This document shows positions 16,512 through 25,760 of a DNA stretch of 64,000 bases, in pieces; positions within the stretch are counted from its first letter, which is position 1, and each line of letters opens with the position of its first letter. The position numbers and the translations under genes were made by a program. Origin of the DNA: Oscillibacter sp. (lineage in GTDB: Bacteria > Bacillota > Clostridia > Oscillospirales > Oscillospiraceae); NCBI GenBank assembly GCA_020025475.1, contig JAHHSA010000004.1, positions 1 to 64,000 on the forward strand. The letters run 5' to 3'. The notes under the pieces were generated by a model. That model did not search any database. It worked only from the letters and a program-made list of their open reading frames with translations, and had not been told where the DNA came from.

Positions 16512-17396
16512 TCAGGCCTGGGGAGCAGCCTCGGCAGCCTTCTTGGCAGCAGCGGCTTCAGCCTGCTTCTTCTTGATCTCCTTGTACTTTGCCTTCTCCT
16601 CGGCGGTAGCAATGGGGAGAATCGCGTCACGAGGACAGACCTTGGTGCAGAGCTTGCAGCCCACGCACTTGTCGTAATCAATCACAGCAACGCCATTGAC
16701 AACATGGATGGCGTCCTTCTTGCACTCCTTCTCGCAAAGGCCGCAGCCGATGCAGGAGTTGGAGCAGACACTCATGGCAGCTTTGCCCTTTTCCTGGTTG
16801 GCGCAGGCCACATGAACCTTCTTGGAGACAGGGACGGAGACGATCAGGTGGCGGGGGCAGGCAGTGGCACAAGCCATGCAGTTGGTGCACTTATCAGGGT
16901 CGACAACAGCGGAGCCGTTGGGACCAATGTGCATTGCGTCAAACTGGCAGGCCTGGACGCAGGAGCCAAAGCCCAAGCAGCCGAAGGTGCAGTCCAGAGG
17001 ACCGGCAGCAACCTTGGTGGCAGAAATGCAGTCATGAACGCCCTTGTATTCATAGCGATGGACGGCATTGGTGCCGCCGTTGCAGCGGACGAAAGCGACC
17101 TGGCGCTCGCCAGAGGGAGCCTCCTGGCCCATGATCTTAGCGATGGCAGCGGCGTTCTCAGCACCTGCGGGAGCGCAGGCAGTGACAGGGGCCTCACCAT
17201 TCAGGATTGCGGCAGCGCAGCCTGCGCAGCCGGGGTAACCACAGCCGCCGCAGTTGGCGCCGGCCAGGTGGGAGAGGATCTCCTCTTCACGGGGGTCCTT
17301 CTTCACCTCGAAAACCTTGGAAGCAATGGCCAGGACCAGGCCGAAGATGGCGCCCAGGATGCCGAGCACCAGGATTGCGTAAACAATGTTCATCAT
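16512..17396 (-). CDS. rnfB: Rnf complex subunit RnfB (multi-cluster ferredoxin-like)
   Basis: A 294-residue subunit that accepts electrons from reduced ferredoxin at the cytoplasmic face of the Rnf complex. An N-terminal membrane helix (3-25) is followed by the Fe-S domain GANCGGCGYPGCAGCA. Two pairs of [4Fe-4S] ferredoxin motifs include CTNCMACATACP, CIGCGLCEKECK and CVGCKLCTKVCP. Cys-rich CTFGCLGFGSCVQACQF provides another set. The C-terminus is a Lys/Ala-rich tail. Last gene of rnfCDGEAB, 16 bases after rnfA. Confidence 0.97.
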   Translation of the reverse strand: MMNIVYAILVLGILGAIFGLVLAIASKVFEVKKDPREEEILSHLAGANCGGCGYPGCAGCAAAILNGEAPVTACAPAGAENAAAIAKIMGQEAPSGERQVAFVRCNGGTNAVHRYEYKGVHDCISATKVAAGPLDCTFGCLGFGSCVQACQFDAMHIGPNGSAVVDPDKCTNCMACATACPRHLIVSVPVSKKVHVACANQEKGKAAMSVCSNSCIGCGLCEKECKKDAIHVVNGVAVIDYDKCVGCKLCTKVCPRDAILPIATAEEKAKYKEIKKKQAEAAAAKKAAEAAPQA

Positions 17397-17412
17397 AATG
17401 TTCAGTGCCTCC

Positions 17413-18003
17413 TTACCAGATCTTCAGGCCGGAGAAGCCCATGAAGGCCAGAGCCATCAGGCCTGCGGTGACCAGGGCAATGGGGAAGCCCTCAAAAGCC
17501 TTGGGATACTCAGCAAACACCAGGCGCTCACGGATGGAAGCGAACAGGACGATTGCCAGCAGGAAGCCCAGGCCGCCGGTAATGCCGTAGACCACAGACT
17601 CGATGAAGTTGTAGTTGTTCTGAACGTTCAGCAGAACGACACCCAGCACGGCGCAGTTGGTGGTGATCAGAGGCAGATACACACCCAGAGCGGAGTACAG
17701 AGAGGGCATGGACTTCTGGAGGAACATCTCAATGAACTGAACGAGGGCCGCAATGACCAGGATGAAGGCCACGGTCTGCATGTATCCCAAGCCCAGGGGG
17801 ACCAGGATGAAGTTATTGACCAGGAAGCACACTGCGGAAGCAAGGCCCATAACGAAGGTAACGGCAAAGCCCATACCAACGGCGGTGTCGACCTTCTTGG
17901 ACACGCCCACGAAGGGGCAGATGCCCAGGAACTGAGAGAAAATAAAGTTGTTCGCCAGGATTGCGCCCAAGGCGATGGACAGCAGCTTAAAAATCTGATC
18001 CAT
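17413..18003 (-). CDS. rnfA: Rnf complex membrane subunit RnfA
   Basis: A 196-residue integral membrane protein with about six transmembrane helices. With RnfE it forms the inverted-topology core of the complex. Family segments include NNFIFSQFLGICPFVGVS near the N-terminus, with the Cys that helps hold the intramembrane Fe-S cluster, and AAVCFLVNNFILVPLGL-like helices. The start overlaps the rnfE stop by one base (18003). Order and length match clostridial rnf operons. Confidence 0.96.
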   Translation of the reverse strand: MDQIFKLLSIALGAILANNFIFSQFLGICPFVGVSKKVDTAVGMGFAVTFVMGLASAVCFLVNNFILVPLGLGYMQTVAFILVIAALVQFIEMFLQKSMPSLYSALGVYLPLITTNCAVLGVVLLNVQNNYNFIESVVYGITGGLGFLLAIVLFASIRERLVFAEYPKAFEGFPIALVTAGLMALAFMGFSGLKIW

Positions 18004-18611
18004 TATTTGCTCTCCTCCTTATTCTTAGACTTAGCCAGAGCCCACTGCATGAAAGCAATGAGGCAGCCCAGCACCAGGAAGCCGCCCACGGGCAGAGTCA
18101 GCATGCCAATGGGGAACTGCTCGGGGATAATGCGGATGTCCATGAGGGTGCCGGCACCCAGGAGCTCACGGATGAAGCACATCACCAGCAGAACCAGCGT
18201 ATAGCCGATGCCCTGGCAGATGCCATCCACCGCAGAAGCCAGAACACCGTTCTTGTAGGCGAAAGACTCTGCACGGCCCAGGATGATGCAGTTGACCACG
18301 ATCAGGGGAATGAACACGCCCAGGGACTCTGCGATTGCGGGCACAAAGGCCTGCAGCAGCAAATCCACGCAGGTAACGAAACCGGCGATCACAACGATGA
18401 ACATGGCGATACGAATCTTGTCGGGGACGATCTTGCGGATTGCGGAAATAACGATGTTGGAGAGGGTCAGGATGATCAGAACAGAAACACCCATGCCCAG
18501 ACCGTTCATGATGGAAGTGGTGATGGCCAGAGTGGAGCACATACCGAGAACCTGCACCAGAACCGGGTTGTTGGTGATCAGGCCTTCCTTAAACTGTTTA
18601 CCAAAATTCAT
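18003..18611 (-). CDS. rnfE: Rnf complex membrane subunit RnfE
   Basis: A 202-residue integral membrane protein, paralogous to RnfA. The N-terminus reads FKEGLITNNPVLVQVLGMCSTLAITTS, the NqrD/RnfE signature with the cluster-ligand Cys. About six hydrophobic helices follow, with the conserved VVNCIILGRAESFA. It ends in a Lys/Glu-rich tail. It sits between rnfG and rnfA with an 17-base gap upstream. Confidence 0.96.
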   Translation of the reverse strand: MNFGKQFKEGLITNNPVLVQVLGMCSTLAITTSIMNGLGMGVSVLIILTLSNIVISAIRKIVPDKIRIAMFIVVIAGFVTCVDLLLQAFVPAIAESLGVFIPLIVVNCIILGRAESFAYKNGVLASAVDGICQGIGYTLVLLVMCFIRELLGAGTLMDIRIIPEQFPIGMLTLPVGGFLVLGCLIAFMQWALAKSKNKEESK

Positions 18612-18628
18612 TCTATGCTCCTCCTTTC

Positions 18629-19252
18629 TCAGCCCATAACAGCGGCAACAGCCAGAGCGGCGTTGACGCCGGCAGTGACGCCCTTGGTGGAGACGGTAGC
18701 ACCGCCGATAGCATCCACGTTGGAGCCCACGCTCAGAGGCAGATCAGCGGTGGTCTTGCCAGCAAACTGGTCCAGCACACCAACGCCGGATTTCAGGGGA
18801 TCGTTGTTCATGACCTTAGAGCCAATGCCCTTGGTCTCAGCGTTCTTGACGACAGAAACGCCAGTGACAGCGCCCTCTGCGTCCACACCAACCATCATTT
18901 CGATGGCACCCTGAGAACCGGAAGCAACAATCTTGAGGGTGTAGCCGGCATGCTCGCCGCCCACGGTGACCTCATAGGCCTCGGTCAGCGTACCGCCGTT
19001 GGCCAGAGCGGCTTCCGTCATATCGGCAGAGAGCTCCAGCTGCTCAGAGAAGTCACTGTTCTCATCCAGGACCACAGCCTGCATAGCGGCAACGGTCTTG
19101 GCCTTCAGCGCGGCAGTAATGTTGGGTTCGGTCAGCTTATTGACAAAGCCCAGAGCACCCGCAACAACCACGCAGGTGGCAAACAGGGTCACGGTCAGCT
19201 TAATGAGATACTTGGGATCCATGTTGATTTTTTCCTTCTTCTCGTTGCTCAT
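18629..19252 (-). CDS. rnfG: Rnf complex flavoprotein subunit RnfG
   Basis: A 207-residue subunit with one N-terminal membrane helix (about 12-35) and an extracytoplasmic FMN-binding domain. The flavin attachment motif is DAIGGATVSTKGV near residue 185, whose Thr carries covalent FMN in this family (added by ApbE, not in this window). GIGSKVMNNDPLKSG is also typical. Its start overlaps the rnfD stop by 4 bases, indicating coupling. Confidence 0.95.
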   Translation of the reverse strand: MSNEKKEKINMDPKYLIKLTVTLFATCVVVAGALGFVNKLTEPNITAALKAKTVAAMQAVVLDENSDFSEQLELSADMTEAALANGGTLTEAYEVTVGGEHAGYTLKIVASGSQGAIEMMVGVDAEGAVTGVSVVKNAETKGIGSKVMNNDPLKSGVGVLDQFAGKTTADLPLSVGSNVDAIGGATVSTKGVTAGVNAALAVAAVMG

Positions 19253-20274
19253 TTTGCAGCCGCCTCCTTCTTATCGGATTTTACGACGCCAAAACGAGTG
19301 GGCTTGGTCCACTTGTCGATGAGGGCGACGCAGAGGTTCATAACCATGATGGAGTAGCACACGCCCTCGGGATAGGAGCCGAAGTAACGAATCAGCACAG
19401 TGAAAATACCGCAGCCGATACCAAAGACCAGCTGGCCCTTCTTGGTGACGGGGGAGGTGGCATAATCAGTTGCCATGAAGAAAGCACCCAGCATCAGGCC
19501 TCCGGAGAACAGGCTGTAGAGCATCCACTCCAGGCCGGAGGCACTGCCCTTGGGGAACAGGAAGGTCAGAACAGCCACAGTGCCAATGTAGGCAACGGGA
19601 GTCTGCCAGTTGATGACCTTGCGGACAATCAGATACACGCCGCCCAGGATCAGCAGAATAGCGGAAATCTCACCCATGGAGCCACCAATCTTGGTGCCCA
19701 GCAGGACGTCCTTGATCTCGTAGGCAGCCTTCAGGCCCTCAATGTCGCCGGTCTTCATGTACGCAAGGGGTGTTGCGGTGGTGACCACGTCGGTCAGACC
19801 GCCCATAATGGGAGCCTTATTGGCAACGGGGTCGATCCAGGAAGTCATTGCGCCGGCATAGGAGCCCAACAGGAAGGCACGGCCAGCCAGTGCGGGGTTG
19901 ATAAAATTCTTGCCAATGCCGCCGAAGAGCTGCTTGACAACGATGATGGCGAAGAAGTCGCCGATCAGGATCATCCACACGGGGGTGGTAACAGGACACA
20001 CGAAAGCCAGCAGCATACCGGTAACCACAGCAGAGAGGTCCGCCACGGACTGAGGCTTGTGCATCAGCTTACGGTACATTCCCTCGAAGAACACACAGGC
20101 AGCCACCGACACGGCAGTGAGGATCAGAGCCTCCACGCCAAAGCGGACAATGCCCATAATCAGAGCGGGCAGCATGGCCACGATCACGTCACGCATGATG
20201 GTCTGGGTTGTCTCATTGTTGCGGATATGAGGGTTGGAGGTGGCGATCAGTTTCAAATTTTTGTAATCAGTCAT
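19249..20274 (-). CDS. rnfD: Rnf complex membrane flavoprotein subunit RnfD
   Basis: A 341-residue integral membrane protein with about ten helices and a second covalent FMN, held on Thr in TTATPLAYMKTGD (family motif S/T-x-ATPL) near residue 175. The N-terminal soluble stretch SNPHIRNNETTQTIMRDV is characteristic of RnfD/NqrB. INPALAGRAFLL and DYATSPVTKKGQ are also family blocks. RnfD probably forms part of the ion path. It starts 3 bases after the rnfC stop. Confidence 0.96.
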   Translation of the reverse strand: MTDYKNLKLIATSNPHIRNNETTQTIMRDVIVAMLPALIMGIVRFGVEALILTAVSVAACVFFEGMYRKLMHKPQSVADLSAVVTGMLLAFVCPVTTPVWMILIGDFFAIIVVKQLFGGIGKNFINPALAGRAFLLGSYAGAMTSWIDPVANKAPIMGGLTDVVTTATPLAYMKTGDIEGLKAAYEIKDVLLGTKIGGSMGEISAILLILGGVYLIVRKVINWQTPVAYIGTVAVLTFLFPKGSASGLEWMLYSLFSGGLMLGAFFMATDYATSPVTKKGQLVFGIGCGIFTVLIRYFGSYPEGVCYSIMVMNLCVALIDKWTKPTRFGVVKSDKKEAAAK

Positions 20275-20277
20275 AAT

Positions 20278-21651
20278 TTACGCCTCCTTCTTCTCAGCAG
20301 CGGCCTTCTTGGCCTCGGCAGCAGCCTTATCGGCAGCGGCCTTGTTCTTCACCAGCTGCTTGCCGGTCTTGAACATGTGAGTCAGGTGCATACGGGCGGG
20401 GCAGGCGTAAGCGCAGGCGCCGCACTCCATGCAGTCCATGACGTGAGCTGCGTCCAGTTCTTCCACCATACCCTTGGCTGCATACTGATACATAAAGAGG
20501 GGCTCCAGGTGCATCGGACACACGGAAACGCACTTTCCGCAGCGGATGCACTGGGGATTCTCAACAGTCTGCTCCTCGTCCTCGCAGAAAGCCAGCATGG
20601 CACCGGTGCCCTTGCCCACGGGAACATCACAGGTGTACTGTGCCATACCCATCATGGGGCCGCCGGCAATGATCTTGTAGGTGTTATCCTTCAGACCGCC
20701 GCAGGCATCAAACAGCAGGGAAACCGGAGTACCGATGGGGCACTCGATGTTCTTTGGCTCAATAACGCCGGAACCGGAGACGGTGACAATCTTGTTAACC
20801 ACAGGCATACCGGTCTTGATGGCACGGTAGATGGCGCAGGTGGTGTTGATGTTGAACACGGCGCAGCCGATGTTAGAGGGCAGTCCGCCGGGAGGAACCT
20901 GCTTGCCCGTCACGGCCTGGCAGAGCTGCTTCTCGCCGCCCTGGGGGTAACGGCAGTGCAGGGGCTCCACCACAACAGGAGCCTTCATCTCAGCGATCAC
21001 CCTGTTCATGGCGTCAATGCCGTTTTGCTTGTTGTCCTCAACGCCGATGGTGACTTTATCCACACCGAACATCTTTGCCAGATACACGCAACCGCCGATG
21101 ATCTCCTCGGGGCGCTCCAGCATGGTGCGGTGGTCACCGGTGATGTAAGGCTCGCACTCTGCGCCGTTGATGATGACGTGATCGACCTTGCCGATACCGC
21201 CGGAAATCTTGACGTGAGTGGGGAAGGTTGCGCCGCCCATGCCGACGATACCGGCATTCTTGACGATCTCAACCATTTCCTCGACGCTCAGGGCGTCGGG
21301 ATCAGCGGGAGCAACAACTTCCTCAGAAACGGTGTTCTGGAAGTCGTTGTCGATGATCACAGACGTGATGTTGCCGCCCATGGAATAGGGACGGGACTCC
21401 ACTGCCTTGACCGTACCGGAGACGGAGGCATGAATGGGAGCACCCAAACCATGGAACTCGCCGATCTTCTGACCCACCTTAACAGTATCGCCCGCCTTGA
21501 CCAGGGGCGTGCAGGGTGCGCCAAAGTGCATCGACATGGGAATGACCACCTGGGCTGGGGGCGCCAGCTGCTCGATGGCCTTTTCATTGGTCGCGGCTTT
21601 CATATCATTGGGATGAACGCCGCCAAAGAAAGCTTGTGCCATTGTCTTCAC
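20278..21651 (-). CDS. rnfC: Rnf complex NADH-binding subunit RnfC
   Basis: A 457-residue peripheral subunit that reduces NAD+ with electrons passed from RnfB. It contains an N-terminal biotinyl-like region, an NADH/FMN-binding core similar to complex I NuoF (GMGGATFPTHVK, VIINGAECEPYITGDHR) and a SLBB domain. Two [4Fe-4S] motifs, CIRCGKCVSVCP and CMECGACAYACP, follow near residues 370-420. The C-terminus is an Ala/Lys-rich tail. First gene of the operon, preceded by a leader of about 330 bases. In anaerobes this complex couples ferredoxin oxidation to Na+ or H+ export; the ion cannot be read from the sequence. Confidence 0.97.
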   Translation of the reverse strand: MKTMAQAFFGGVHPNDMKAATNEKAIEQLAPPAQVVIPMSMHFGAPCTPLVKAGDTVKVGQKIGEFHGLGAPIHASVSGTVKAVESRPYSMGGNITSVIIDNDFQNTVSEEVVAPADPDALSVEEMVEIVKNAGIVGMGGATFPTHVKISGGIGKVDHVIINGAECEPYITGDHRTMLERPEEIIGGCVYLAKMFGVDKVTIGVEDNKQNGIDAMNRVIAEMKAPVVVEPLHCRYPQGGEKQLCQAVTGKQVPPGGLPSNIGCAVFNINTTCAIYRAIKTGMPVVNKIVTVSGSGVIEPKNIECPIGTPVSLLFDACGGLKDNTYKIIAGGPMMGMAQYTCDVPVGKGTGAMLAFCEDEEQTVENPQCIRCGKCVSVCPMHLEPLFMYQYAAKGMVEELDAAHVMDCMECGACAYACPARMHLTHMFKTGKQLVKNKAAADKAAAEAKKAAAEKKEA

Positions 21652-21983
21652 CTCATTTTACTTCTGACAAGTCAGACGCACCCGCCCGCAACCTTCACCC
21701 GCGCTCTTTCGCCGCGCCGCAGCAAAGCCCCCGGTCTCCTGAGAGATCAGGCTGTCTCTGCCCCGGTCCGGCGGAAAATCCCGGTTATCCGCTCCTGATG
21801 GATGGGTCCTTCCTTGTCTGTTGATCATCCTGTCTGCTCACTCTTTCCTGCTCTGCCGAAAGCTTCTCCTGTCCGCAGGCGGAACCACCGGCCCATGGGG
21901 GCAGGAAGCCACCTCCGCGCATGCAAGATACCCCCTCACCTGCGGGAAAGGGGGAGCAGAGCACACAAGACTACCACATACTG
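21652..21983 (-). other. Long structured 5' leader of the rnf operon
   Basis: About 330 transcribed bases with no ORF on the minus strand. GCTCTGC (near 21960) and GCAGAGC (near 21853) can close a domain of about 110 bases holding several GC-rich hairpins. A second GC-rich domain (21665-21780) precedes the rnfC ribosome binding site. It matches no riboswitch class that I recognise. Confidence 0.55.
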
Positions 21984-21989
21984 CGGTTT

Positions 21990-22018
21990 ATTTTACACCC
22001 AAATCTAAAAAATGTCCA
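21990..22018 (-). promoter_or_regulatory. Sigma-A-type promoter of the rnf operon
   Basis: On the minus strand TGGACA (22013-22018) and TAAAAT (21990-21995) are separated by 17 bases. Confidence 0.75.
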
Positions 22019-22129
22019 GACTATGAAGGAAGCTTTTTGTGGAAAACAATAGAATTTTCGCGCATCTTTCCCGGTTTTGTGTAGTTTTTCCAATAACAGC
22101 GTTACAAATGTGTCAAGGAAGGTCCACGC

Positions 22130-22158
22130 TTGTCATTTCCGACAAAGCATGATAGACT
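22130..22158 (+). promoter_or_regulatory. Promoter of the DUF975 gene
   Basis: TTGTCA (22130-22135) and TAGACT (22153-22158) are 17 bases apart, with the start codon 33 bases further on. It is divergent from the rnf promoter. Confidence 0.65.
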
Positions 22159-22190
22159 AACACCATTCCGAACAATGGAGGCCAAAATTT

Positions 22191-23036
22191 ATGATGGCAG
22201 AATTAGTAAACAGGCCGGCACTGAAAAGGAGAGTCCGGGCCTGCTTAAAAACCGCACAGGTCAATGCTACGGCGTTTACTGTCCTGTTTCTGGGGCTGAA
22301 CCTGGTACTCACCGCAGTAGATTTGCTGTCCCAGGGGCCCAGTGGGACGCAGAACCTTCTCAGCATTTTCGTCGGTGTGCTCACAAGTCTGGTAGGGCTC
22401 ATCCTCCAGGCAGGTTTTGTGATGTACTGCATGGCCGTGCGCCGCAGTGAGAGAGCGGAGTTCCTGACGCTTTTTGACGGATTTTCCATGGTTGGAAAGA
22501 TCATCCTGCTGGCTATTGTCATGTACTTCTTTATCAGTCTCTGGTCCATGCTGTTTGTCTTTCCCGGTATCTGGGCCGCATTCCGCTACCGCTTCGCCCT
22601 GTTCAATCTCTACGAAAATCCAGATCTTGGCGTCTTGGAAGCCCTGAACATGAGCAAACGCCAGACCATGGGCTACAAGTTCCAGCTGTTCATCTACGAT
22701 CTCAGCTATTACGGCTGGTCTTTACTCTCCGGTCTGCCAACCCTGCTTCTCACCATTCGCGCTTTCTATGCAGCTGCTGGCATGTTCCTGAGCGGAGCCG
22801 GTCTTGGGGGCATTCTGGCTGCTGTCCAAACCAACGGCACGTACATCATTCTCAGCTGCATTTGGGCATTTGCGGTGTATCTGTTTTACCTGCCCCAGAT
22901 GCAGTGTGGTGAACTGGCCTACTTTGAAGCTGCCAAGCGCACCAGCGGCATCGGCGTGGACAACGGCCCCAGCGACTTCGATGTCCCCACCATTCAAATC
23001 CCACGTTCCGGGCCTGACAACATGGGCGGCCTGTGA
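22191..23036 (+). CDS. DUF975 family membrane protein
   Basis: A 281-residue integral membrane protein with about five or six hydrophobic helices. The block FVFPGIWAAFRYRFALFNLYENPDLGVLEALNMSKRQT matches in pattern the DUF975 core (IPGI...Y......LAENP.....EAI..S...M.G.K), followed by LFIYDLSYYGW. DUF975 proteins have no established role. GGAGG lies 9 bases before ATG 22191; ATG 22194 is a possible alternative. The gene stands alone between its promoter and a bidirectional terminator. Confidence 0.85.
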   Translation: MMAELVNRPALKRRVRACLKTAQVNATAFTVLFLGLNLVLTAVDLLSQGPSGTQNLLSIFVGVLTSLVGLILQAGFVMYCMAVRRSERAEFLTLFDGFSMVGKIILLAIVMYFFISLWSMLFVFPGIWAAFRYRFALFNLYENPDLGVLEALNMSKRQTMGYKFQLFIYDLSYYGWSLLSGLPTLLLTIRAFYAAAGMFLSGAGLGGILAAVQTNGTYIILSCIWAFAVYLFYLPQMQCGELAYFEAAKRTSGIGVDNGPSDFDVPTIQIPRSGPDNMGGL

Positions 23037-23040
23037 GAGA

Positions 23041-23073
23041 AAAAAGGACTTCCCCACCGGGAAGTCCTTTTTT
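23041..23073. terminator. Bidirectional terminator between convergent genes
   Basis: AAAAAGGACTTCCC / GGGAAGTCCTTTTTT with a four-base loop. It separates the DUF975 gene (plus) from gpmI (minus). Confidence 0.95.
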
Positions 23074-23110
23074 CCTGCCGTCCCGTTGAGGACGGTCTTT
23101 TTCGAAATGA

Positions 23111-24634
23111 TTATTTCACAATCAGGGTCTTGCCATCCATCTCTGGCGGGCAGGCCAAGCCCATCACATCCAGGATGGTGGGCGCGATATCGGCCAGACG
23201 GCCGCCGGTCCGCAGCTCCTCACCAGCACCGCAGAGAATAAAGGGCACCGGGTTTGTGGTATGGGCAGTCATCGGAGAGCCGTCAGGCTCAGTCATGGTC
23301 TCCGCATTGCCGTGGTCAGCGGTGATCATGGCGATGCCGCCCATCTTCAGGGTGGCGTCTACCACGCGGCCCACGCACTCGTCCACTGTCTCGGTGGCCT
23401 TAACGGCAGCCTCATACACGCCGGTGTGGCCCACCATGTCGCAGTTTGCGAAGTTCAAAATAATGACGTCGTAGTTGCCGGATTCAATTCGCTCCACGCA
23501 TTTGTCGCAGACCTCGTAGGCGCTCATCTCCGGCTGGAGGTCATAGGTTGCCACCTTGGGAGAGGCCACCAGCACCCGGTCCTCACCGGGGAACTGGGTC
23601 TCGCTGCCGCCGTTGAAGAAGAACGTCACATGAGCATACTTCTCAGTCTCAGCAATGCGCAGCTGCGTCAGACCCAGGGAGCTCAGATACTCACCCAGAC
23701 CGTTGCGCACCTCCTGGCGGGGATAGGCTACCTCCACGTTGGGCAGGGTGGCATCATACTCCGTGTTGCACACGAAGGTAAGGGGGAAGTGCTGGCAGGT
23801 GAAGCCGTCAAAGTCGGGGTCCACCAGAGTCCGGCTGATCTCCCGGGCACGGTCGGGACGGAAGTTGAAAAAAATTACGGAATCATGATCGGAGATGGTA
23901 CCATCGGGGTCGCAGACCACAGGCTCCACAAACTCGTCGGTGACGTTTTTGTCATAGCTTGCCTGCACAGCAGCCACAGGATCCACATCCACATTGCCCT
24001 CGGCAGCCTCACCGTAAACCATGGCGTCATAGGCCATCTCCACACGGTCCCAGCGCTTGTCGCGGTCCATGGCATAATACCGGCCCATAACCGTGGCGAT
24101 CTTGCCGACGCCCAGTTCCGCGCACTTCTCCACAGTGGCCTTCACAAAGCCCAGGCCAGAGGTGGGAGACACGTCACGGCCGTCCAGGAAGGCGTGGATA
24201 TACACCTTGGTGAGGCCCTTCCGCTTTGCCAGCTCCAGCAGGGCAAAGAGATGGGTCAGGTGAGAGTGGACGCCACCATCAGAGAGCAGCCCCATCAGGT
24301 GGAGCGCGGCACCGTTGTTCAGGCACTCGTCCATCGCGTGGAGGTAGGCGGGATTCTCAAAGAAATCGCCGTCCTCAATGGACTTGGTAATGCGGGGCAG
24401 ATCCTGGAACACCACGCGGCCGCCGCCGATGTTGGTGTGGCCCACCTCGCTGTTGCCCATCTGCCCGGCGGGCAGGCCCACGTCAAGGCCGGAGGCCTCC
24501 AGCGTGGTGTGGGCATATTCGTTGAAGAACTGATCCAGCCGGGGGGTCTTGGCAGCACAGATGGCATTGCCGCTGCCGGGGACCGTCAGGCCGAAGCCGT
24601 CCATAATAATCAGTGTAGTCGGTGTTTTATTCAT
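23111..24634 (-). CDS. gpmI: 2,3-bisphosphoglycerate-independent phosphoglycerate mutase
   Basis: A 507-residue Mn-dependent enzyme of the alkaline phosphatase superfamily that interconverts 3- and 2-phosphoglycerate. The N-terminal metal ligand is in TLIIMDGFGL, and the phosphorylated serine is in GNSEVGHTNIG (GQMGNSEVGH). Later metal sites are in NFANCDMVGHTG and ITADHGNAE. Length is typical. ATG 24634 is chosen because GAGGGA lies about 8 bases upstream; ATG codons at 24640 and 24652 are alternatives. It follows pgk and tpiA on the same strand, forming a lower-glycolysis block. Confidence 0.97.
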   Translation of the reverse strand: MNKTPTTLIIMDGFGLTVPGSGNAICAAKTPRLDQFFNEYAHTTLEASGLDVGLPAGQMGNSEVGHTNIGGGRVVFQDLPRITKSIEDGDFFENPAYLHAMDECLNNGAALHLMGLLSDGGVHSHLTHLFALLELAKRKGLTKVYIHAFLDGRDVSPTSGLGFVKATVEKCAELGVGKIATVMGRYYAMDRDKRWDRVEMAYDAMVYGEAAEGNVDVDPVAAVQASYDKNVTDEFVEPVVCDPDGTISDHDSVIFFNFRPDRAREISRTLVDPDFDGFTCQHFPLTFVCNTEYDATLPNVEVAYPRQEVRNGLGEYLSSLGLTQLRIAETEKYAHVTFFFNGGSETQFPGEDRVLVASPKVATYDLQPEMSAYEVCDKCVERIESGNYDVIILNFANCDMVGHTGVYEAAVKATETVDECVGRVVDATLKMGGIAMITADHGNAETMTEPDGSPMTAHTTNPVPFILCGAGEELRTGGRLADIAPTILDVMGLACPPEMDGKTLIVK

Positions 24635-24861
24635 GATCATTTCCCTCTTCATCGGGCCATTGGGCCCGCCATTTTACCATTTCGGTAAATGTACGATTCC
24701 GCTGCCAGGGAAGCGGAATCCATCATCGTCCGCCTTTCCCGACATGATAGGTACGGAAAAACACGATGCGTGGCGGACGAGCCGACTGTTCATCAGAATT
24801 CAGCTTCGTCCGCCATAAAAGCTTTTGATCCGAAACCCGCAGGTTTCAGACATTTTTTCTC

Positions 24862-25635
24862 TTACTCCTGGTTTGCAGCGTTGATGATCTCAACAAACTG
24901 CTCGGGCTTCAGGGCAGCGCCGCCGATGAGGCCGCCGTCAATGTCGGGCTGAGCCAGCAGCTCGTGGGCATTCTTGGGATTCATGGAGCCGCCGTACTGG
25001 ATGGTGACGGAGCGAGCCACGCGAGCGCCGTACAAAGAGCGGATGGTCGCACGGATGTTGGAGCAAACCTCGCCAGCCTGCTCGGCGGTAGCGGTCTTGC
25101 CGGTGCCAATGGCCCAGATCGGCTCATAGGCAATGATGCAGCGGCGCAGCTTGTCAGCGGGAACACCATACAAAGCGGACTTGACCTGCAGTGCGATCCA
25201 CTCGGCGGTGACGCCGGTCTCACGCTGCTCCAGGCTCTCGCCCACGCAGATAATGGGGTTCATGCCGGCATTGAGCACAGCGTGGACCTTCTTGTTGACA
25301 GTGGTATCCGTCTCGCAGAAATACTGACGGCGCTCGGAGTGACCAACGATGACGTATTTGACGCCCAGGTCCTTCAGCATGTCAGCGGAGACCTCGCCGG
25401 TATAGGCTCCCTTCTCCTCGAAGTAGACGTTCTCAGCGCCCACGGAGATCCGCAGGTCCTTGAATGCCTTGGCAGCAGCGGGAATGTTGCAGGCGGGGAC
25501 GCAGATCAGAGTCTCACACCACTTGGCGCGGGGCATGATCTTCTTCATCTCCTCGGCAAACTTCTTGGTCTCGGTAGCGGTCATGTTCATTTTCCAGTTA
25601 CCGGCAATAACAGTCTTACGATATCTGCGATTCAT
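24862..25635 (-). CDS. tpiA: Triose-phosphate isomerase
   Basis: A 257-residue TIM-barrel enzyme interconverting dihydroxyacetone phosphate and glyceraldehyde 3-phosphate. Active-site elements are the N-terminal AGNWKMN (Lys), VGHSERR (His), IAYEPIWAIGTGKT (Glu and loop 6) and QYGGSMNPKN; GGLIGGAALKPEQF closes the phosphate site. ATG 25635 is preferred to 25644, because AAAGGAG is only one base from the latter. It has its own consensus promoter in the gap after pgk, so it can be expressed separately from pgk. Confidence 0.98.
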   Translation of the reverse strand: MNRRYRKTVIAGNWKMNMTATETKKFAEEMKKIMPRAKWCETLICVPACNIPAAAKAFKDLRISVGAENVYFEEKGAYTGEVSADMLKDLGVKYVIVGHSERRQYFCETDTTVNKKVHAVLNAGMNPIICVGESLEQRETGVTAEWIALQVKSALYGVPADKLRRCIIAYEPIWAIGTGKTATAEQAGEVCSNIRATIRSLYGARVARSVTIQYGGSMNPKNAHELLAQPDIDGGLIGGAALKPEQFVEIINAANQE

Positions 25636-25731
25636 CTTTAACATACTCCTTTATGTGTGTGTCGCGGGGAATTTTTGTAATCACGGCAACTTTTTGCCGC
25701 AAAAATACCCGCGTTCATGCGACTCTATCAA

Positions 25732-25760
25732 TTTATACAAAACCCTGTCCCATTTGTCAA
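25732..25760 (-). promoter_or_regulatory. Consensus promoter of tpiA
   Basis: On the minus strand TTGACA (25755-25760) and TATAAA (25732-25737) are 17 bases apart, near the sigma-A consensus. The leader to tpiA is about 90 bases and includes a GCGGCAAAAAGTTGCCG hairpin. Confidence 0.88.

Noticed and set aside
20059..21798. 579-codon plus-strand ORF opposite rnfC/rnfD
   Set aside because: Antisense shadow; His/Gly/Leu-rich composition typical of the complement of biased coding DNA.
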